A stretch of DNA of 40,219 nt from NCBI GenBank assembly GCA_934654795.1, contig CAKUGT010000014.1, forward strand, positions 1-40,219, in the 5' to 3' direction. Shown in pieces: positions 7,589-17,355 of the stretch. Position numbers and translations under genes: made by a program. The notes below the pieces were generated by a model, which saw only the letters and a list, made by a program, of their open reading frames with translations, ran no database searches and was not told the origin of the DNA. The number at the start of each line of letters is the position of its first letter. The stretch's first letter is position 1. The DNA is from an uncultured Collinsella sp. (GTDB lineage Bacteria; Actinomycetota; Coriobacteriia; Coriobacteriales; Coriobacteriaceae).

Positions 7589-8962
7589 CTACTCGTCGCC
7601 GTCGTGCGGGTCGGCAAGACCCGCACCCGACGCCGCCGGCTCGTCCGCCGCGGACTCGGAATCCTTCTTATCGGTTTCGGCCGGAGCGATCACGCGAATG
7701 AGCGAGATGCGCTGGCCACGCATCGACTGCACCTTAAACTTGTACCCCGCGACCTCAAACACCTCTCCGATGTCGGGCACCGAGTCGCAAAGCTCCAAAA
7801 TCCAGCCGGCGATGGTCTCATAATCATCGCTTTCCTCGAGCGGCCATCCAAGCTCAATCGCATCATCGCACGAAAAACGCCCATCGACGAGCCACTCGCG
7901 GCGCGAAAGGCGCGTGAGGTACTTGTTGTCGGGGTCGAACTCGTCCTCGATCTCGCCGACGATCTCCTCGACAATGTCCTCGATGGTGATGATGCCGGCC
8001 GTGCCGCCGTACTCGTCCACGACCACCACGATCTGGTCGTGCGAGGTCTGCATCTCGGACAGCAGCGGCAGGATGTCCTTGGTATCGGGCACAAAAGCAG
8101 CATCGCGAAGGAAGCCGGCAATGGGCTGGTCGCCCTTGCCGTCGAGCGCGGGCTGGATCAGGTCCTTGATATGCGCGATGCCGGCCACGTTGTCGGGATC
8201 CTCGTGGTAGACGGGGATACGGCTGAAGCCGGTCTGGCGCATGGTGGATAGCACGCTGGCGACCGTCTCGTCGTCCTCGCACATGGTGGTGTCCACGCGC
8301 GGCACCATGACCTCGCGGGCAACGGTGTCGCCCAGGTCGAAGATCTCGTGGATCATGCGCTTTTCCTCGTCGAGCAGGTCGTCCTGCTCCGAGACCATGT
8401 ACTTGATCTCTTCCTCCGAGACGTTCTGGCGGTCGTCGGCGCTCTTGATGCGCAGGATACGGGCCAGGCCGTCGGAGCAGGCGCCGGTCAGCCACACGAG
8501 CGGGCGGGCGATCTTCTGGAACACGGAAAGCGGCCCCACGACCTGCTTGGACACGCCCTCGGCGTTGGCCAGGCCGATACGCTTGGGCACGAGCTCGCCG
8601 ATCACGATGGACACGAAGGCGACGGCGACGGTAATGATGACCGGTGCCAGCCCGCGCGCGATGGCGGAGAGCGGCGCGATGCCAAAGCTCATGAGCCACG
8701 TGGCGAGCGGGTCGGACAGGCTCGTCGAGGCGACGGCGGATGAGGCGAAACCCACGAGCGTGATGGCGACCTGGATGGTGGCCAGCAGCTGGTCGGAGTC
8801 GGCGGCGAGCTTAATGGCGTGCTCGGCACGCTTGTCGCCCTCCTCGGCCTCGTGCTCCAGCACGGCGCGCTTGGCCGTGGTGAGGGCCATCTCGGACATA
8901 GAGAAGTAGCCGTTGATGAGGGTCAAAACGAGTGTGGTGATAAGGGAGATGGTTATGTCCAT
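7589..8962 (-). CDS. CNNM/CorC-type hemolysin family protein (DUF21-CBS-CorC_HlyC)
   Basis: A 457-residue membrane protein in family order. The DUF21/CNNM transmembrane domain (about 1-190) has hydrophobic helices at residues 3-23, about 62-82, 98-125 and 138-158. A CBS pair follows (about 205-335, with MVPRVDTTM at its start), and then a CorC_HlyC domain (about 350-435). Homologues (YfjD, YqhB, MpfA, CorC) act in Mg2+ export or homeostasis; the old name hemolysin is historical. The C-terminal tail is short, acidic and Ala-rich. It forms a likely operon with the 6734-7564 gene downstream and perhaps with hemolysin III 111 bases upstream. The ATG at 8962 has only a weak ribosome-binding site. 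Ion specificity cannot be read from the sequence. Confidence 0.88.
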   Translation of the reverse strand: MDITISLITTLVLTLINGYFSMSEMALTTAKRAVLEHEAEEGDKRAEHAIKLAADSDQLLATIQVAITLVGFASSAVASTSLSDPLATWLMSFGIAPLSAIARGLAPVIITVAVAFVSIVIGELVPKRIGLANAEGVSKQVVGPLSVFQKIARPLVWLTGACSDGLARILRIKSADDRQNVSEEEIKYMVSEQDDLLDEEKRMIHEIFDLGDTVAREVMVPRVDTTMCEDDETVASVLSTMRQTGFSRIPVYHEDPDNVAGIAHIKDLIQPALDGKGDQPIAGFLRDAAFVPDTKDILPLLSEMQTSHDQIVVVVDEYGGTAGIITIEDIVEEIVGEIEDEFDPDNKYLTRLSRREWLVDGRFSCDDAIELGWPLEESDDYETIAGWILELCDSVPDIGEVFEVAGYKFKVQSMRGQRISLIRVIAPAETDKKDSESAADEPAASGAGLADPHDGDE

Positions 8963-9073
8963 CGGGAGTTTCTCGAACCTCCAAGATTCGGGACGTTGGC
9001 AGGAGACGTAGTTGGCGGATAAGACGGTTGCGCCCGGCGGCCACCTGGGTGGATCCGCGCGCAGGCTCGGTCG

Positions 9074-9757
9074 TTAGATTACGAAGAGGATCACCGCCAT
9101 GAACTGGAAGATGCTACCGGCGAGCACCCACAGGTGAAACACGCTGTGCAGGTAGCGCACGTTTTTGGCGATGTAGAACGGCACGCCCACGGTGTAGCAC
9201 ACACCGCCGACGGCAAGCAGCGCCAACGCGACGGGATTCAGCAGCGCCACGAGCGCAGGCAGCTTAAAGACGACGAGCCAGCCCATTAGCAGGTAGACCA
9301 GGCCGCTTACCCAGTGCGGCTGACGCTCGCGCAAAAAGCACTCGAGCGCGATGCCGATAATGGCGATGGCCCATACGGCAAAGAACAATGCAGCGCCGCC
9401 GTCGTTTGCCAGCGTGATGAGGCAAAACGGGGTATAGCTGCCCGCAATGAGCAGGTAGATGCAGCTGTGGTCGATGATGCGGAATACGCGCTTGGCGCGC
9501 TCGGGCTGAATCGCGTGATAGAGCGTGGAGGCCAGGTATTCGAGGATGATGCTGACGCCGTAGACGATCGCCGCGGCCATATGTGCCGGGCCGCCACCGC
9601 GCAGGGCAGCGAATACGATCAGAAGCACCAGGCCTGCGATGCCCAGCAGGCAGCCGACACCATGGGTGACGGAGTTCATGATCTCCTCGCCCACCGTGTA
9701 CTGCGGAACGGCCGCGGCCTTAGGTCGCGGCTTGGAACTGTCGCTCGAATCGGACAT
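9074..9757 (-). CDS. Hemolysin III family (HlyIII/TrhA, PAQR-like) membrane protein
   Basis: A protein of 227 residues with seven predicted hydrophobic helices between about 32 and 225. It has the HlyIII hallmarks: EEIMNSVTHGVG near the N-terminus, ASTLYHAIQPERAKRVFRIIDHSCIYLLIAGSY in the middle, and a closing SVFHLWVLAGS. The conserved His and Asp residues match the presumed metal site of the PAQR superfamily. Bacterial members affect membrane energetics or lipids; direct toxicity is not established for most. I prefer the ATG at 9757 (MSDSSDSS), preceded by GGAGG eleven bases upstream; an in-frame ATG at 9778 has no ribosome-binding site. Confidence 0.85.
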   Translation of the reverse strand: MSDSSDSSKPRPKAAAVPQYTVGEEIMNSVTHGVGCLLGIAGLVLLIVFAALRGGGPAHMAAAIVYGVSIILEYLASTLYHAIQPERAKRVFRIIDHSCIYLLIAGSYTPFCLITLANDGGAALFFAVWAIAIIGIALECFLRERQPHWVSGLVYLLMGWLVVFKLPALVALLNPVALALLAVGGVCYTVGVPFYIAKNVRYLHSVFHLWVLAGSIFQFMAVILFVI

Positions 9758-9792
9758 GCCGGTTACATCCTCCAACATAAATAGTTCTCAAC

Positions 9793-9822
9793 ACTATATC
9801 AAAGCGTCTGGGTACGTGTGAA
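9793..9822 (-). promoter_or_regulatory. Promoter of the hemolysin III gene
   Basis: On the minus strand TTCACA (9822-9817), an 18-base spacer and TATAGT (9798-9793), the last preceded by an extended TGA. Transcription would start close to 9786, leaving a short leader. Confidence 0.55.
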
Positions 9823-9864
9823 ATTTGCACCTTACGTGACCTTTTGTTTACCCATTCTTTGCTT

Positions 9865-9923
9865 GTTGACGCATCAACGGTGAACATCCATAATGCGCTT
9901 GCATTAAATGTTGATGTATTAAC
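9865..9923 (+). promoter_or_regulatory. Promoter flanked by two operator-like palindromes
   Basis: TTGACG (9866-9871), exactly 17 bases, then CATAAT (9889-9894): a well-formed housekeeping promoter for the hydrolase gene. The palindrome GTTGACGCATCAAC (9865-9878) covers the -35, and a related GTTGATGTATTAAC (9910-9923) lies just past the expected start site near 9901. Two such sites 45 bp apart around a promoter are typical of a repressor of the MarR/TetR size class. No such regulator is encoded in the window. Confidence 0.65.
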
Positions 9924-9943
9924 ATCTTATAGGAAAGCCTCTT

Positions 9944-10909
9944 ATGTCTCAAAACGCACGTTCCCATCGAAAGCTCAAGATAGCCGGCGTCGTTGCGCTG
10001 GTGCTCGTTGTCGCGCTGTTGGGGTTTGCCGGCAACTTCTTGTTCGACTTTGCCCTGAATCCCCAAGCGCCGTACACCATGAAGATGATGCAGGACGGCA
10101 AGGACGCCGAAAAGGGCGAGCAGATTGACGCCGAGGAGGGCGAGGCACGGGCGTGGTTTAAGGAAAACCGCGAGAGCAGCAGCCTCACCGCGGACGACGG
10201 GACCGAGCTTGCCGCCTGGTATTTTGCTGCGTCGGAGAGCACGCACGACTACGCCGTCTGCCTGCATGGATATACCAACGAGCCCATCGGTATGGCCCGA
10301 TACGTCAAGCGATTCCATGACCGCGGCATGAATGTACTCGCACCCGCCGCCCGCGCCCACGAGCGCTCCGGCGGTGACTACATCGGCATGGGCTGGCCCG
10401 AGCGCCTCGATGTCGTCGCGTGGATCGGGCGGATCATTGCGGCCGATCCCAAGGCGCGCATCCTGGTCTTTGGCGAGTCGATGGGCGCGGCGACCGCCAT
10501 GAATGTAGCGGGGGAATCTCTGCCCGCAAATGTGAAATGCATTATCGAGGATTGCGGCTATACGAGCGTCTGGGACGAGTTTTCCCTGCAGCTCAAGGAC
10601 GTGTTCGGCCTGCCCAGTTTTCCCTTGCTCGATGTGGCCAACCTGGTATGCAACGTGCGCGCAGGCTACGACTTTCATAAGGCGAGCAGCGTGGAACAGC
10701 TCAAGCGCGCGACGGTTCCCATGCTTTTTATCCACGGTGACCAAGACACCTTTGTGCCGTACGACATGCTCGACCAAAACTACGACGCGTGCGCCAGCAA
10801 GGTCAAGCAAAAGCTCACCATTCATGGCGCCACCCACGCCAAGAGTGCGCAAGTCGACCCCGAGCTCTACTGGAATACGGTCGACGACTTCCTCGATAGG
10901 AATTTTTAG
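9944..10909 (+). CDS. Alpha/beta hydrolase with N-terminal signal anchor
   Basis: A 321-residue serine hydrolase. A basic N-terminus and a hydrophobic segment (residues 12-35) make a signal anchor or uncleaved signal, so the catalytic domain should lie outside the membrane. The nucleophile elbow is G177-E-S179-M-G181. The acid is in HGDQD (266 or 268, most likely D268) and the catalytic His is H298 in GATHAKS. CLHGYTNEP (106-114) fits the oxyanion-hole region. The fold matches the BAAT/YqkD-like peptidase-or-esterase group, with substrate unknown. The start ATG follows AGGAAAG. It is monocistronic: its own promoter with two palindromes upstream and a perfect bidirectional terminator downstream. 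Confidence 0.88.
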   Translation: MSQNARSHRKLKIAGVVALVLVVALLGFAGNFLFDFALNPQAPYTMKMMQDGKDAEKGEQIDAEEGEARAWFKENRESSSLTADDGTELAAWYFAASESTHDYAVCLHGYTNEPIGMARYVKRFHDRGMNVLAPAARAHERSGGDYIGMGWPERLDVVAWIGRIIAADPKARILVFGESMGAATAMNVAGESLPANVKCIIEDCGYTSVWDEFSLQLKDVFGLPSFPLLDVANLVCNVRAGYDFHKASSVEQLKRATVPMLFIHGDQDTFVPYDMLDQNYDACASKVKQKLTIHGATHAKSAQVDPELYWNTVDDFLDRNF

Positions 10910-10954
10910 GCGAATAGTACGGTTTACTGGTCTATCTGACCCCTAGCACTTCCG

Positions 10955-10993
10955 AAAATCCGCCCGCGAGCGCTGTGCTCGCGGGCGGATTTT
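10955..10993. terminator. Bidirectional terminator, 17-bp perfect stem
   Basis: Arms 10955-10971 and 10977-10993 are perfect reverse complements with a five-base loop. The outer AAAA/TTTT gives a T run on both strands, so it serves both the plus-strand hydrolase and the minus-strand DUF362 gene, which converge here. Confidence 0.9.
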
Positions 10994-11040
10994 GCTTGAA
11001 TTAAGCCACGAATGCGCTTGTTTTGTCCAATAGCTAGGCG

Positions 11041-12246
11041 CTACTTGACCTCGATGAGCTCATACTCGCTCGTGCCCAGGCCAATCTTCTCGGCGTGCGC
11101 GATGCACACGCGCCAGTCGGTGTCGGGATGCGTGATGCAGAAGGGGTCCTTAGCCTGCTCGCCCTCCAGATGCTCGTGGTTGTGCTCCATCTTGGCCGCG
11201 CTATCGGTGAGCTCGGTGTTGGGCAGCGGCTCGGATGCCATGACGGCATCGGCGCAGGCCTGGTCGATGGCGACCGGGTCGAAGCTCGCGAACATGCCGA
11301 TGTCGTTGACGATAGGCGTATCGTTTTCGGGGTGGCAGTCGCAGTTGGGGCTGATGTCCATGGCGAGCGAGATGTGGAAGCTCGGGCGGCCGTCGACGAC
11401 GGCCTTGGTGTACTCGGCGATCTTACAGTTGAGCACGTCGGCCGCGGCATCATAGCCGGGCTTGATGGCGTCCTGGTTGCACACGCCGATGCAGCGGCCG
11501 CAACCCACACAGCGATCGTGGTCGATGGCGGCGACGTGGACCGTGCGGGTGTTGCCATTGGCAAGCTCGCGCTCACGGGTATCGTCAAACGAGATGGCGT
11601 TGTGCGCGCAGATCTTTTCGCAGGCACGGCAGCCAACGCAGTGCTCGGTCGCGACGTTCGGCTTGCCGGCGGCATGCTGCTCCATCTTGCCGGCACGGCT
11701 GCCGCCTCCCATGCCCAGGTTCTTCATGGCGCCGCCAAAACCGGCCTGCTCATGGCCCTTAAAGTGGGTGAGGCTGATCACAATATCGGCATCCATAAGT
11801 GCCTGACCGATCTTTGCCTCGCGCACGTACTCGCCGCCCTCGACCGGGACAAGCGCCTCGTCGGTGCCCTTGAGGCCGTCGGCGATGATGATCTGGCAAC
11901 CCGTGGCATACGGGGTAAAGCCGTTCTGGTAGGCGGTGTCGATGTGCTCGAGCGCGTTTTTGCGGCTACCGACATAGAGCGTGTTGCAGTCGGTGAGGAA
12001 GGGCTTGCCGCCCAGCTCCTTCACGACGTCTGCGACGGCGCGGGCGTAGTTGGGGCGCAAAAAGCTCAGATTGCCCAGCTCGCCAAAGTGAATCTTGATG
12101 GCGACAAACTTGTTCTCGAAGTCGATCTGCTCAATGCCGGCGCGGCGAATGAGGCGCTTGAGTTTGTCGAGCTGGCTCTCGCGAGCATGCGTGCGCAGGT
12201 TGGTGAAGTACACCTTTGCCGGTGCTGCGGGTGCGGTTGCGGTCAT
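11041..12246 (-). CDS. DUF362 protein with two [4Fe-4S] ferredoxin motifs
   Basis: A 401-residue cytoplasmic iron-sulfur protein. Residues 1-190 and 265-345 are the DUF362 regions (for example FVAIKIHFGELGN, DADIVISLTHFKGHEQAGFGGAMKNLGMG). Two ferredoxin-type clusters lie between them: C203-x2-C206-x2-C209-x3-C213 and C246-x2-C249-x2-C252-x3-C256. DUF362 proteins are common in anaerobes and presumably transfer electrons, but no reaction is known for this type. The His/Asp-rich linker near 310-350 (EHNHEHLEGEQ) might bind metal. The ATG at 12246 follows GAGGGGAT. It stands alone, closed by the shared terminator at 10955-10993. Confidence 0.88.
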   Translation of the reverse strand: MTATAPAAPAKVYFTNLRTHARESQLDKLKRLIRRAGIEQIDFENKFVAIKIHFGELGNLSFLRPNYARAVADVVKELGGKPFLTDCNTLYVGSRKNALEHIDTAYQNGFTPYATGCQIIIADGLKGTDEALVPVEGGEYVREAKIGQALMDADIVISLTHFKGHEQAGFGGAMKNLGMGGGSRAGKMEQHAAGKPNVATEHCVGCRACEKICAHNAISFDDTRERELANGNTRTVHVAAIDHDRCVGCGRCIGVCNQDAIKPGYDAAADVLNCKIAEYTKAVVDGRPSFHISLAMDISPNCDCHPENDTPIVNDIGMFASFDPVAIDQACADAVMASEPLPNTELTDSAAKMEHNHEHLEGEQAKDPFCITHPDTDWRVCIAHAEKIGLGTSEYELIEVK

Positions 12247-12325
12247 AGATCTATCCCCTCGGTCTATATGGCGTTACAGACATAGAGGATGGTACCCGGT
12301 GAAGTGGGGTTGAAGTCAAGCACGG

Positions 12326-12482
12326 CCACTCATTGGGGACAGACTTAAATGACTGAAACCACTCATTGGGGACAGACTTAAATGAGTGCCGCCAGGGACA
12401 GTCCCTGCCAGCCCGGCCGGCGAGCCGGCGATCCGACAAAGACTGTCCCCAACGACTAGTCGTTTAAGAACGTCCCCAATTG
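12326..12482. repeat. REP-like GGGGACAG repeat cluster
   Basis: Two direct copies of a 27-base unit containing CATTGGGGACAGACTTAAAT lie at 12326-12352 and 12359-12385. An imperfect inverted repeat follows (GGGACAGTCCCTGCC near 12395-12409 against GACAAAGACTGTCCCC at 12435-12450), and then CTAGTCGTTTAAGAACGTCCCC up to the stop codon of the ABC permease. The same blocks recur at 3948-3969 and 15990-16134. The stretch 12247-12482 has no gene. Confidence 0.75.
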
Positions 12483-15149
12483 CTACTCCTGCACCTTGAG
12501 GGCTTCGGCCAGACTGACGCGCTTGATAGAGCGCGTGTGTAGCAGCGCCACGACCAGGTAGGTCGCAAAGCCGATGCCGACGCATGCAGCCATGGACCAA
12601 GCGGGCACGTAAATCTCGATATTGCCGTTATAGGCGAGCAACATAGAGCGGAAGATGGCCGTGAGCGAGCCAATAATGACCGGCAGGCTCAGCACGAGCG
12701 ACGCCGCCACGCACAGCGTAATCGAGCGGATGTACAGATGCGAAATCTCGCTATCGCGATAGCCAAAGACCTTCATGTAGCTGATCGACCGGGCGCTATG
12801 GTCGATCACAGCCTTGGTCAGCAGGTACATAAACAGCAGGAAGATAAACACCGCGAGCCCGATCATCATGCCGATCATTTTGCTCATCATGCCGATGAAC
12901 TGGTCACCCACGGCGCGCATGTCGTCGGGCGTGGTGTCGCCGGCAAAGTAGCGCGCGTCGAGGTCGAGCTTCTCGTCGCTCACATAGCCGTTAAAGTAGG
13001 CGGCGTCGTTGTCGAACAGCTCGTTAAAGTCGTCGATACTCATATAGATATTCATGTCCGACTTGGAGCCCCAGGTGCAGTCCTTGCCCGCGTACTCAAG
13101 GGAATAATCCCGAGCCTCGTACTTGTCGCGAAGCTCGACCTTCTGGCCCTCGCTCCAGCCAAACTTATCGAGCAGACCGCCGCCAAAAACGACGTGCCCA
13201 TCGCCGACGTTGAGGTCTTTCCAATAGCGCGAATCGGGCGAGATGCCGTAGACAGAAATCGTCTCCTCGCCATTACCATCGCCGCGGTCGTATTGCAGCT
13301 GGTAAACGGCATATTTCTCGGCCTGCGCGATTGCGCCCGCGCCGTTGTCGGTCGTGTTGACCGGGTGAATGTCGTCGTTGTCCGCGTCAATTTTCGAGGC
13401 CTTGTCGATCAGGTCGATAGCCTCGTCGCGGTCGCAGCCGAGGGCATCGGCAAGGTCATCGAGGCGCGCATAAAGCGCATCCTTCTTGTCCTTGACCTTA
13501 GCAAGCGCATCCTGCGCTGCGGCCAGGCTCTCGGCAGACGGAGATGCGGTCGCGGCATCGGCTGCCGTCTGCGCCGCATCGGCCGCGCCGTCAAGCTCGT
13601 CATCGGCATCCTGGGCGGCAGAAAGCAGCGCGCCGTCAACCGACTGCAAGCGCTCGAGTGCCGACCACTGCTCGCGCTCCTCGGCAGTGCCCTCGAGCTC
13701 CAACGGCGCCTTGAGCGTGTACTGGTGCTCGGCAACCAGGCTCGTCTCGAGGTTGTCCGCGTAGTGCGTCATCGTGGGCAGAATCGCCAGGCCAAAGAGC
13801 AGCAGCAGCGAGGCAAACGCAATGCCCACGAAGAGCGTGGCGAAGTTGCCCAGGTTGCGCAGGAAGACGCGCAGGCGGAAGCGCGAGACAAAGCCCACGC
13901 GCTCCGGCAGCTGCAGACCGCGCTTGGTACCCGACTTACCGCTCGCCTCGTGGCGAAGGAACTGCAGCGGCGTCTTGCCCATTTTGCGGAGCAGACCCAC
14001 CAGCGTGATGAGGATGAGCGCGGCGGCGGGGACCACGGCGCACTTCACAAAGATCTCCCAGCTCCAGTACACCTGGAAGGGCGGCAGGCTGTACGAGCCG
14101 TAGTAGAGACCGCGCATGGGCTCGGTAAAGAACGCAACGCCGAGCGCGGTGCCCAAAAGTGCCGCGAGCACGCCCACGATGGCGGGAAGTGCCAGGTAGT
14201 GCAGCACGATCTCGCGACGGCGATAGCCGCTGGCGAGCAGCGTGCCGATGATGGCGCTCTCCTCCTCGATGGTGGCGTCGGTGAGCACCACAAAGACAAA
14301 CGCCATGATCACGATGATGATGTCGAGCAACGTCATCCACATCATGGAGTCGCCGTCCACGTCGTCGCGCGCATAGCCAATGCCCTGATTGGAATCGGCA
14401 TCGATCAGATCGTCCACGCGCGCATCGGCATCGGTCAGCGCCTCGACCATATCCTGCTCCGCATCGATGCGATCCGCGGTGGGGAGATCGCGGTCGGTAA
14501 AAGTAAAGGAGTAGGTGTAGGCAGGCGCGCCGCCGGCGTCCTCGAGCGCGGTAAAGCCGGCGTCGGTGACCTCGGCCACGCCGTACGTGATGGTGTTCAC
14601 CGTGAAGTCCGAATTGTTGAGGAACAGCGCCTGGCTATCGGGCTGGGTCATGATGCCGCAGATGGTGTAGGTGCGACCCTCGAGCTCGACCCTATCGCCC
14701 ACGGCGAGGTCGTTGTTGGTGGCAAAAACGCGGTCGATGGCCACCTCGTCGTCCGCCTTGGGTTCCTTGCCCTCACAGTAGGACGCGATATCGACCTTGG
14801 TGCGGTGCGCATAGGTGCGCAGCGTGCGCTTGGTGCCGTCGTCGCCGGCGGTCTTTTTGATGATGGCGTCGATGGAGAAATTCTTGTAGAGTGTGACGCC
14901 ACCGACGTCGCCGGCTGCATCCTCGGCGGCCTTGAGCTGGTCTTTGGTAGCCTCGAAGGAGGTGGTCACGCGGCCGTCCTCAATCGTGTATGCATCGCGC
15001 ATGTCGTCGATAAGGCAACCGATGGAATGCGCCGCGAGCAAAAAGCCCGAGGTAAGGGCGATGCTTCCGCACATAAGCAAAAAGATGCCCAGGTACTTGC
15101 CGATATTGCGGCGCAGCTCGCGCGGGAGACGTTTTGCGAGAGGTGTCAT
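12483..15149 (-). CDS. ABC transporter permease, FtsX/MacB type
   Basis: An 888-residue permease. One transmembrane helix sits near the N-terminus (about 20-42) with a large extracellular domain after it (about 45-275). Three helices with an FtsX-like core follow (about 275-400, including ATIEEESAIIGTLLASGYRRREI). Then comes a second N-terminal-like helix (about 425-455), an extracellular, Ala/Asp-rich coiled-coil-like stretch (about 500-610), and a C-terminal FtsX core (about 755-888) ending in SLAEALKVQE. Such two-core permeases pair with a LolD/MacB-like ATPase to export peptides or lipids, or to act mechanically on the envelope; the cargo is unknown. The ATPase gene ends eight bases upstream. 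I choose the ATG at 15149 with AGGCGG before it; a TTG at 15164 would overlap the ATPase. Confidence 0.85.
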   Translation of the reverse strand: MTPLAKRLPRELRRNIGKYLGIFLLMCGSIALTSGFLLAAHSIGCLIDDMRDAYTIEDGRVTTSFEATKDQLKAAEDAAGDVGGVTLYKNFSIDAIIKKTAGDDGTKRTLRTYAHRTKVDIASYCEGKEPKADDEVAIDRVFATNNDLAVGDRVELEGRTYTICGIMTQPDSQALFLNNSDFTVNTITYGVAEVTDAGFTALEDAGGAPAYTYSFTFTDRDLPTADRIDAEQDMVEALTDADARVDDLIDADSNQGIGYARDDVDGDSMMWMTLLDIIIVIMAFVFVVLTDATIEEESAIIGTLLASGYRRREIVLHYLALPAIVGVLAALLGTALGVAFFTEPMRGLYYGSYSLPPFQVYWSWEIFVKCAVVPAAALILITLVGLLRKMGKTPLQFLRHEASGKSGTKRGLQLPERVGFVSRFRLRVFLRNLGNFATLFVGIAFASLLLLFGLAILPTMTHYADNLETSLVAEHQYTLKAPLELEGTAEEREQWSALERLQSVDGALLSAAQDADDELDGAADAAQTAADAATASPSAESLAAAQDALAKVKDKKDALYARLDDLADALGCDRDEAIDLIDKASKIDADNDDIHPVNTTDNGAGAIAQAEKYAVYQLQYDRGDGNGEETISVYGISPDSRYWKDLNVGDGHVVFGGGLLDKFGWSEGQKVELRDKYEARDYSLEYAGKDCTWGSKSDMNIYMSIDDFNELFDNDAAYFNGYVSDEKLDLDARYFAGDTTPDDMRAVGDQFIGMMSKMIGMMIGLAVFIFLLFMYLLTKAVIDHSARSISYMKVFGYRDSEISHLYIRSITLCVAASLVLSLPVIIGSLTAIFRSMLLAYNGNIEIYVPAWSMAACVGIGFATYLVVALLHTRSIKRVSLAEALKVQE

Positions 15150-15157
15150 GGCGCCGC

Positions 15158-15871
<714 letters not shown>

Positions 15872-15989
15872 ACTATCCCCCATTGTTAGCCTTCCGCTAC
15901 TTTTCTAGGGCTATAGTAAACCCCGGCGAACTATTTTTGCGCGACATATGGCATTTATTTCAAACTAGTCACCCGACAGTTAGGGACGC

Positions 15990-16134
15990 TCCTTTCCTGC
16001 CGGCAGTTGGGGACAGCCCTTGCCAACCCTACTGGCAAAACGGCCGATCGGCAAAGACTGTCCCCAATGACTAGTCGTTTAAGTCTGTCCCCAATGACTA
16101 CTCTTGGTCGTTTAAGTCTGTCCCCAATGAGTAC
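15990..16134. repeat. REP-like GGGGACAG repeat cluster, larger copy
   Basis: An inverted repeat has arms 16007-16024 and 16050-16067, 16 of 18 positions complementary (TTGGGGACAGCCCTTGCC against GGCAAAGACTGTCCCCAA). Two direct copies of GTCGTTTAAGTCTGTCCCC plus AATGA follow at 16074-16097 and 16107-16130. The cluster reaches almost to the stop codon of the next minus-strand gene at 16150. Order and sequence match the cluster at 12394-12482, so this is a mobile or duplicated intergenic family, not a chance hairpin. Confidence 0.75.
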
Positions 16135-16149
16135 CCGATGACTAGGTGG

Positions 16150-17355
16150 CTAGGCGTGGGATTTGTTATGGGTGAGGGCTAGGCCTACGGCGGCGACGGC
16201 GACGGCGAAGAGTACGGTGACGCCCAGATCGCAGGCAATGTCGCCCAGCACGGCAGACGTCAGGTCCGACGCGAGCGCCTTGCCGATCGCGTCGTTCACC
16301 CAATATGTCGGCACAAAGTGCGCCGCCGTCTGCACGGTCGAGCCCATGAGCGACAGCGGCATCCAGGCGCCGCCCAAAAACGTCATGAGCATGCCGAGCA
16401 GGTTGCCCACGCCGTTGAGCAGCTCCTCGCGCGCACCCAGGCCCGACAGCGTAAAGCCAACAGCCAGGGGCGTGCACGCCAGAGCAAACGTCGCCGCCAG
16501 CGCCAGGCACACGCGGCCCACGCCGACCTCGGCAACCGCGCCGGCAAAGCCCACGACGCCCATCATGCTCGACACAAACCAGATGCAGACGGTGAGCACC
16601 GCGGCGGCCGCGAACACGGCAAGCGAGCGCTGGCGCTCGGAGACCGGGCCGGCATCCATGCGGCGCACGCGCTCGGGCTCGTTCATGCCCGAGAACACCA
16701 GGCCCACCGACACGATGACCGACGAGATGATCGCATACGCGCCAAAGTTGAAATACGACTCGAGCGTGGCGGCGGCAGTCGAATCGACCTTGACCTGCTC
16801 GATCTGGACCTCGGCGCGCTTGGCGGCGGCATGCTCGGCAGCCTTGGCCACGTCGCCGTCGGAGGCAGCGGGCTCAAGTGCCGCCGCAGCGCCCGCGAGC
16901 GAGATCCAGCGCGAGGCCTCCGCAGACGAAAGCGCCGCCGCCATGGTGCCGGAGCCGTAGGTCACATCGAGCTTGGGCAGGGCCTCCCCCGCACGGGCGG
17001 CCGCGATCAGGTCGCCCTCAAACCCGTCCGGGATAAAGAACACGCAGTCGGCGCTACCCTTGGCACTGTTGCTCTTGGAGAGCGCGTCCGCAAGATCGTA
17101 CGTGTCGTCGCCGACGCCCGTGACCAGGTCAAAGCGCGACCCCAAGTGCTTGGTGAGCGCCCGCGAAAGGTCGCTGTCGTCGCGATCGACCACGATCACG
17201 TTGGTGTCGTAGGGCTTGTATTCGGTGAGCTGCGACGAATTCCAGCTCACCGACGCCGCAATGAACACGCCCATGAGCGAGATGAACACCGTGTAGATGA
17301 GCAGGTAGAACGGGTGTGCCAGCGCCATGCGAAGCGCGGTCTTAAAGGTGCTCAT
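16150..17355 (-). CDS. ABC-2 type transporter permease
   Basis: A 401-residue membrane protein of the ABC-2/YhgE-like design: a helix at about 12-34, a long extracytoplasmic domain (about 35-205) rich in Ala, and five or six helices at about 210-395. It is the second permease of an ATPase-permease-permease operon, so it probably forms a heterodimer with the preceding gene product; the cargo is unknown. The start codon ATG 17353-17355 (MSTFKTALRMA) has AAGGAG seven bases upstream and overlaps the end of the previous gene by 14 bases. An upstream start at 17394 would overlap much further and lacks such a site. Confidence 0.82.
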   Translation of the reverse strand: MSTFKTALRMALAHPFYLLIYTVFISLMGVFIAASVSWNSSQLTEYKPYDTNVIVVDRDDSDLSRALTKHLGSRFDLVTGVGDDTYDLADALSKSNSAKGSADCVFFIPDGFEGDLIAAARAGEALPKLDVTYGSGTMAAALSSAEASRWISLAGAAAALEPAASDGDVAKAAEHAAAKRAEVQIEQVKVDSTAAATLESYFNFGAYAIISSVIVSVGLVFSGMNEPERVRRMDAGPVSERQRSLAVFAAAAVLTVCIWFVSSMMGVVGFAGAVAEVGVGRVCLALAATFALACTPLAVGFTLSGLGAREELLNGVGNLLGMLMTFLGGAWMPLSLMGSTVQTAAHFVPTYWVNDAIGKALASDLTSAVLGDIACDLGVTVLFAVAVAAVGLALTHNKSHA

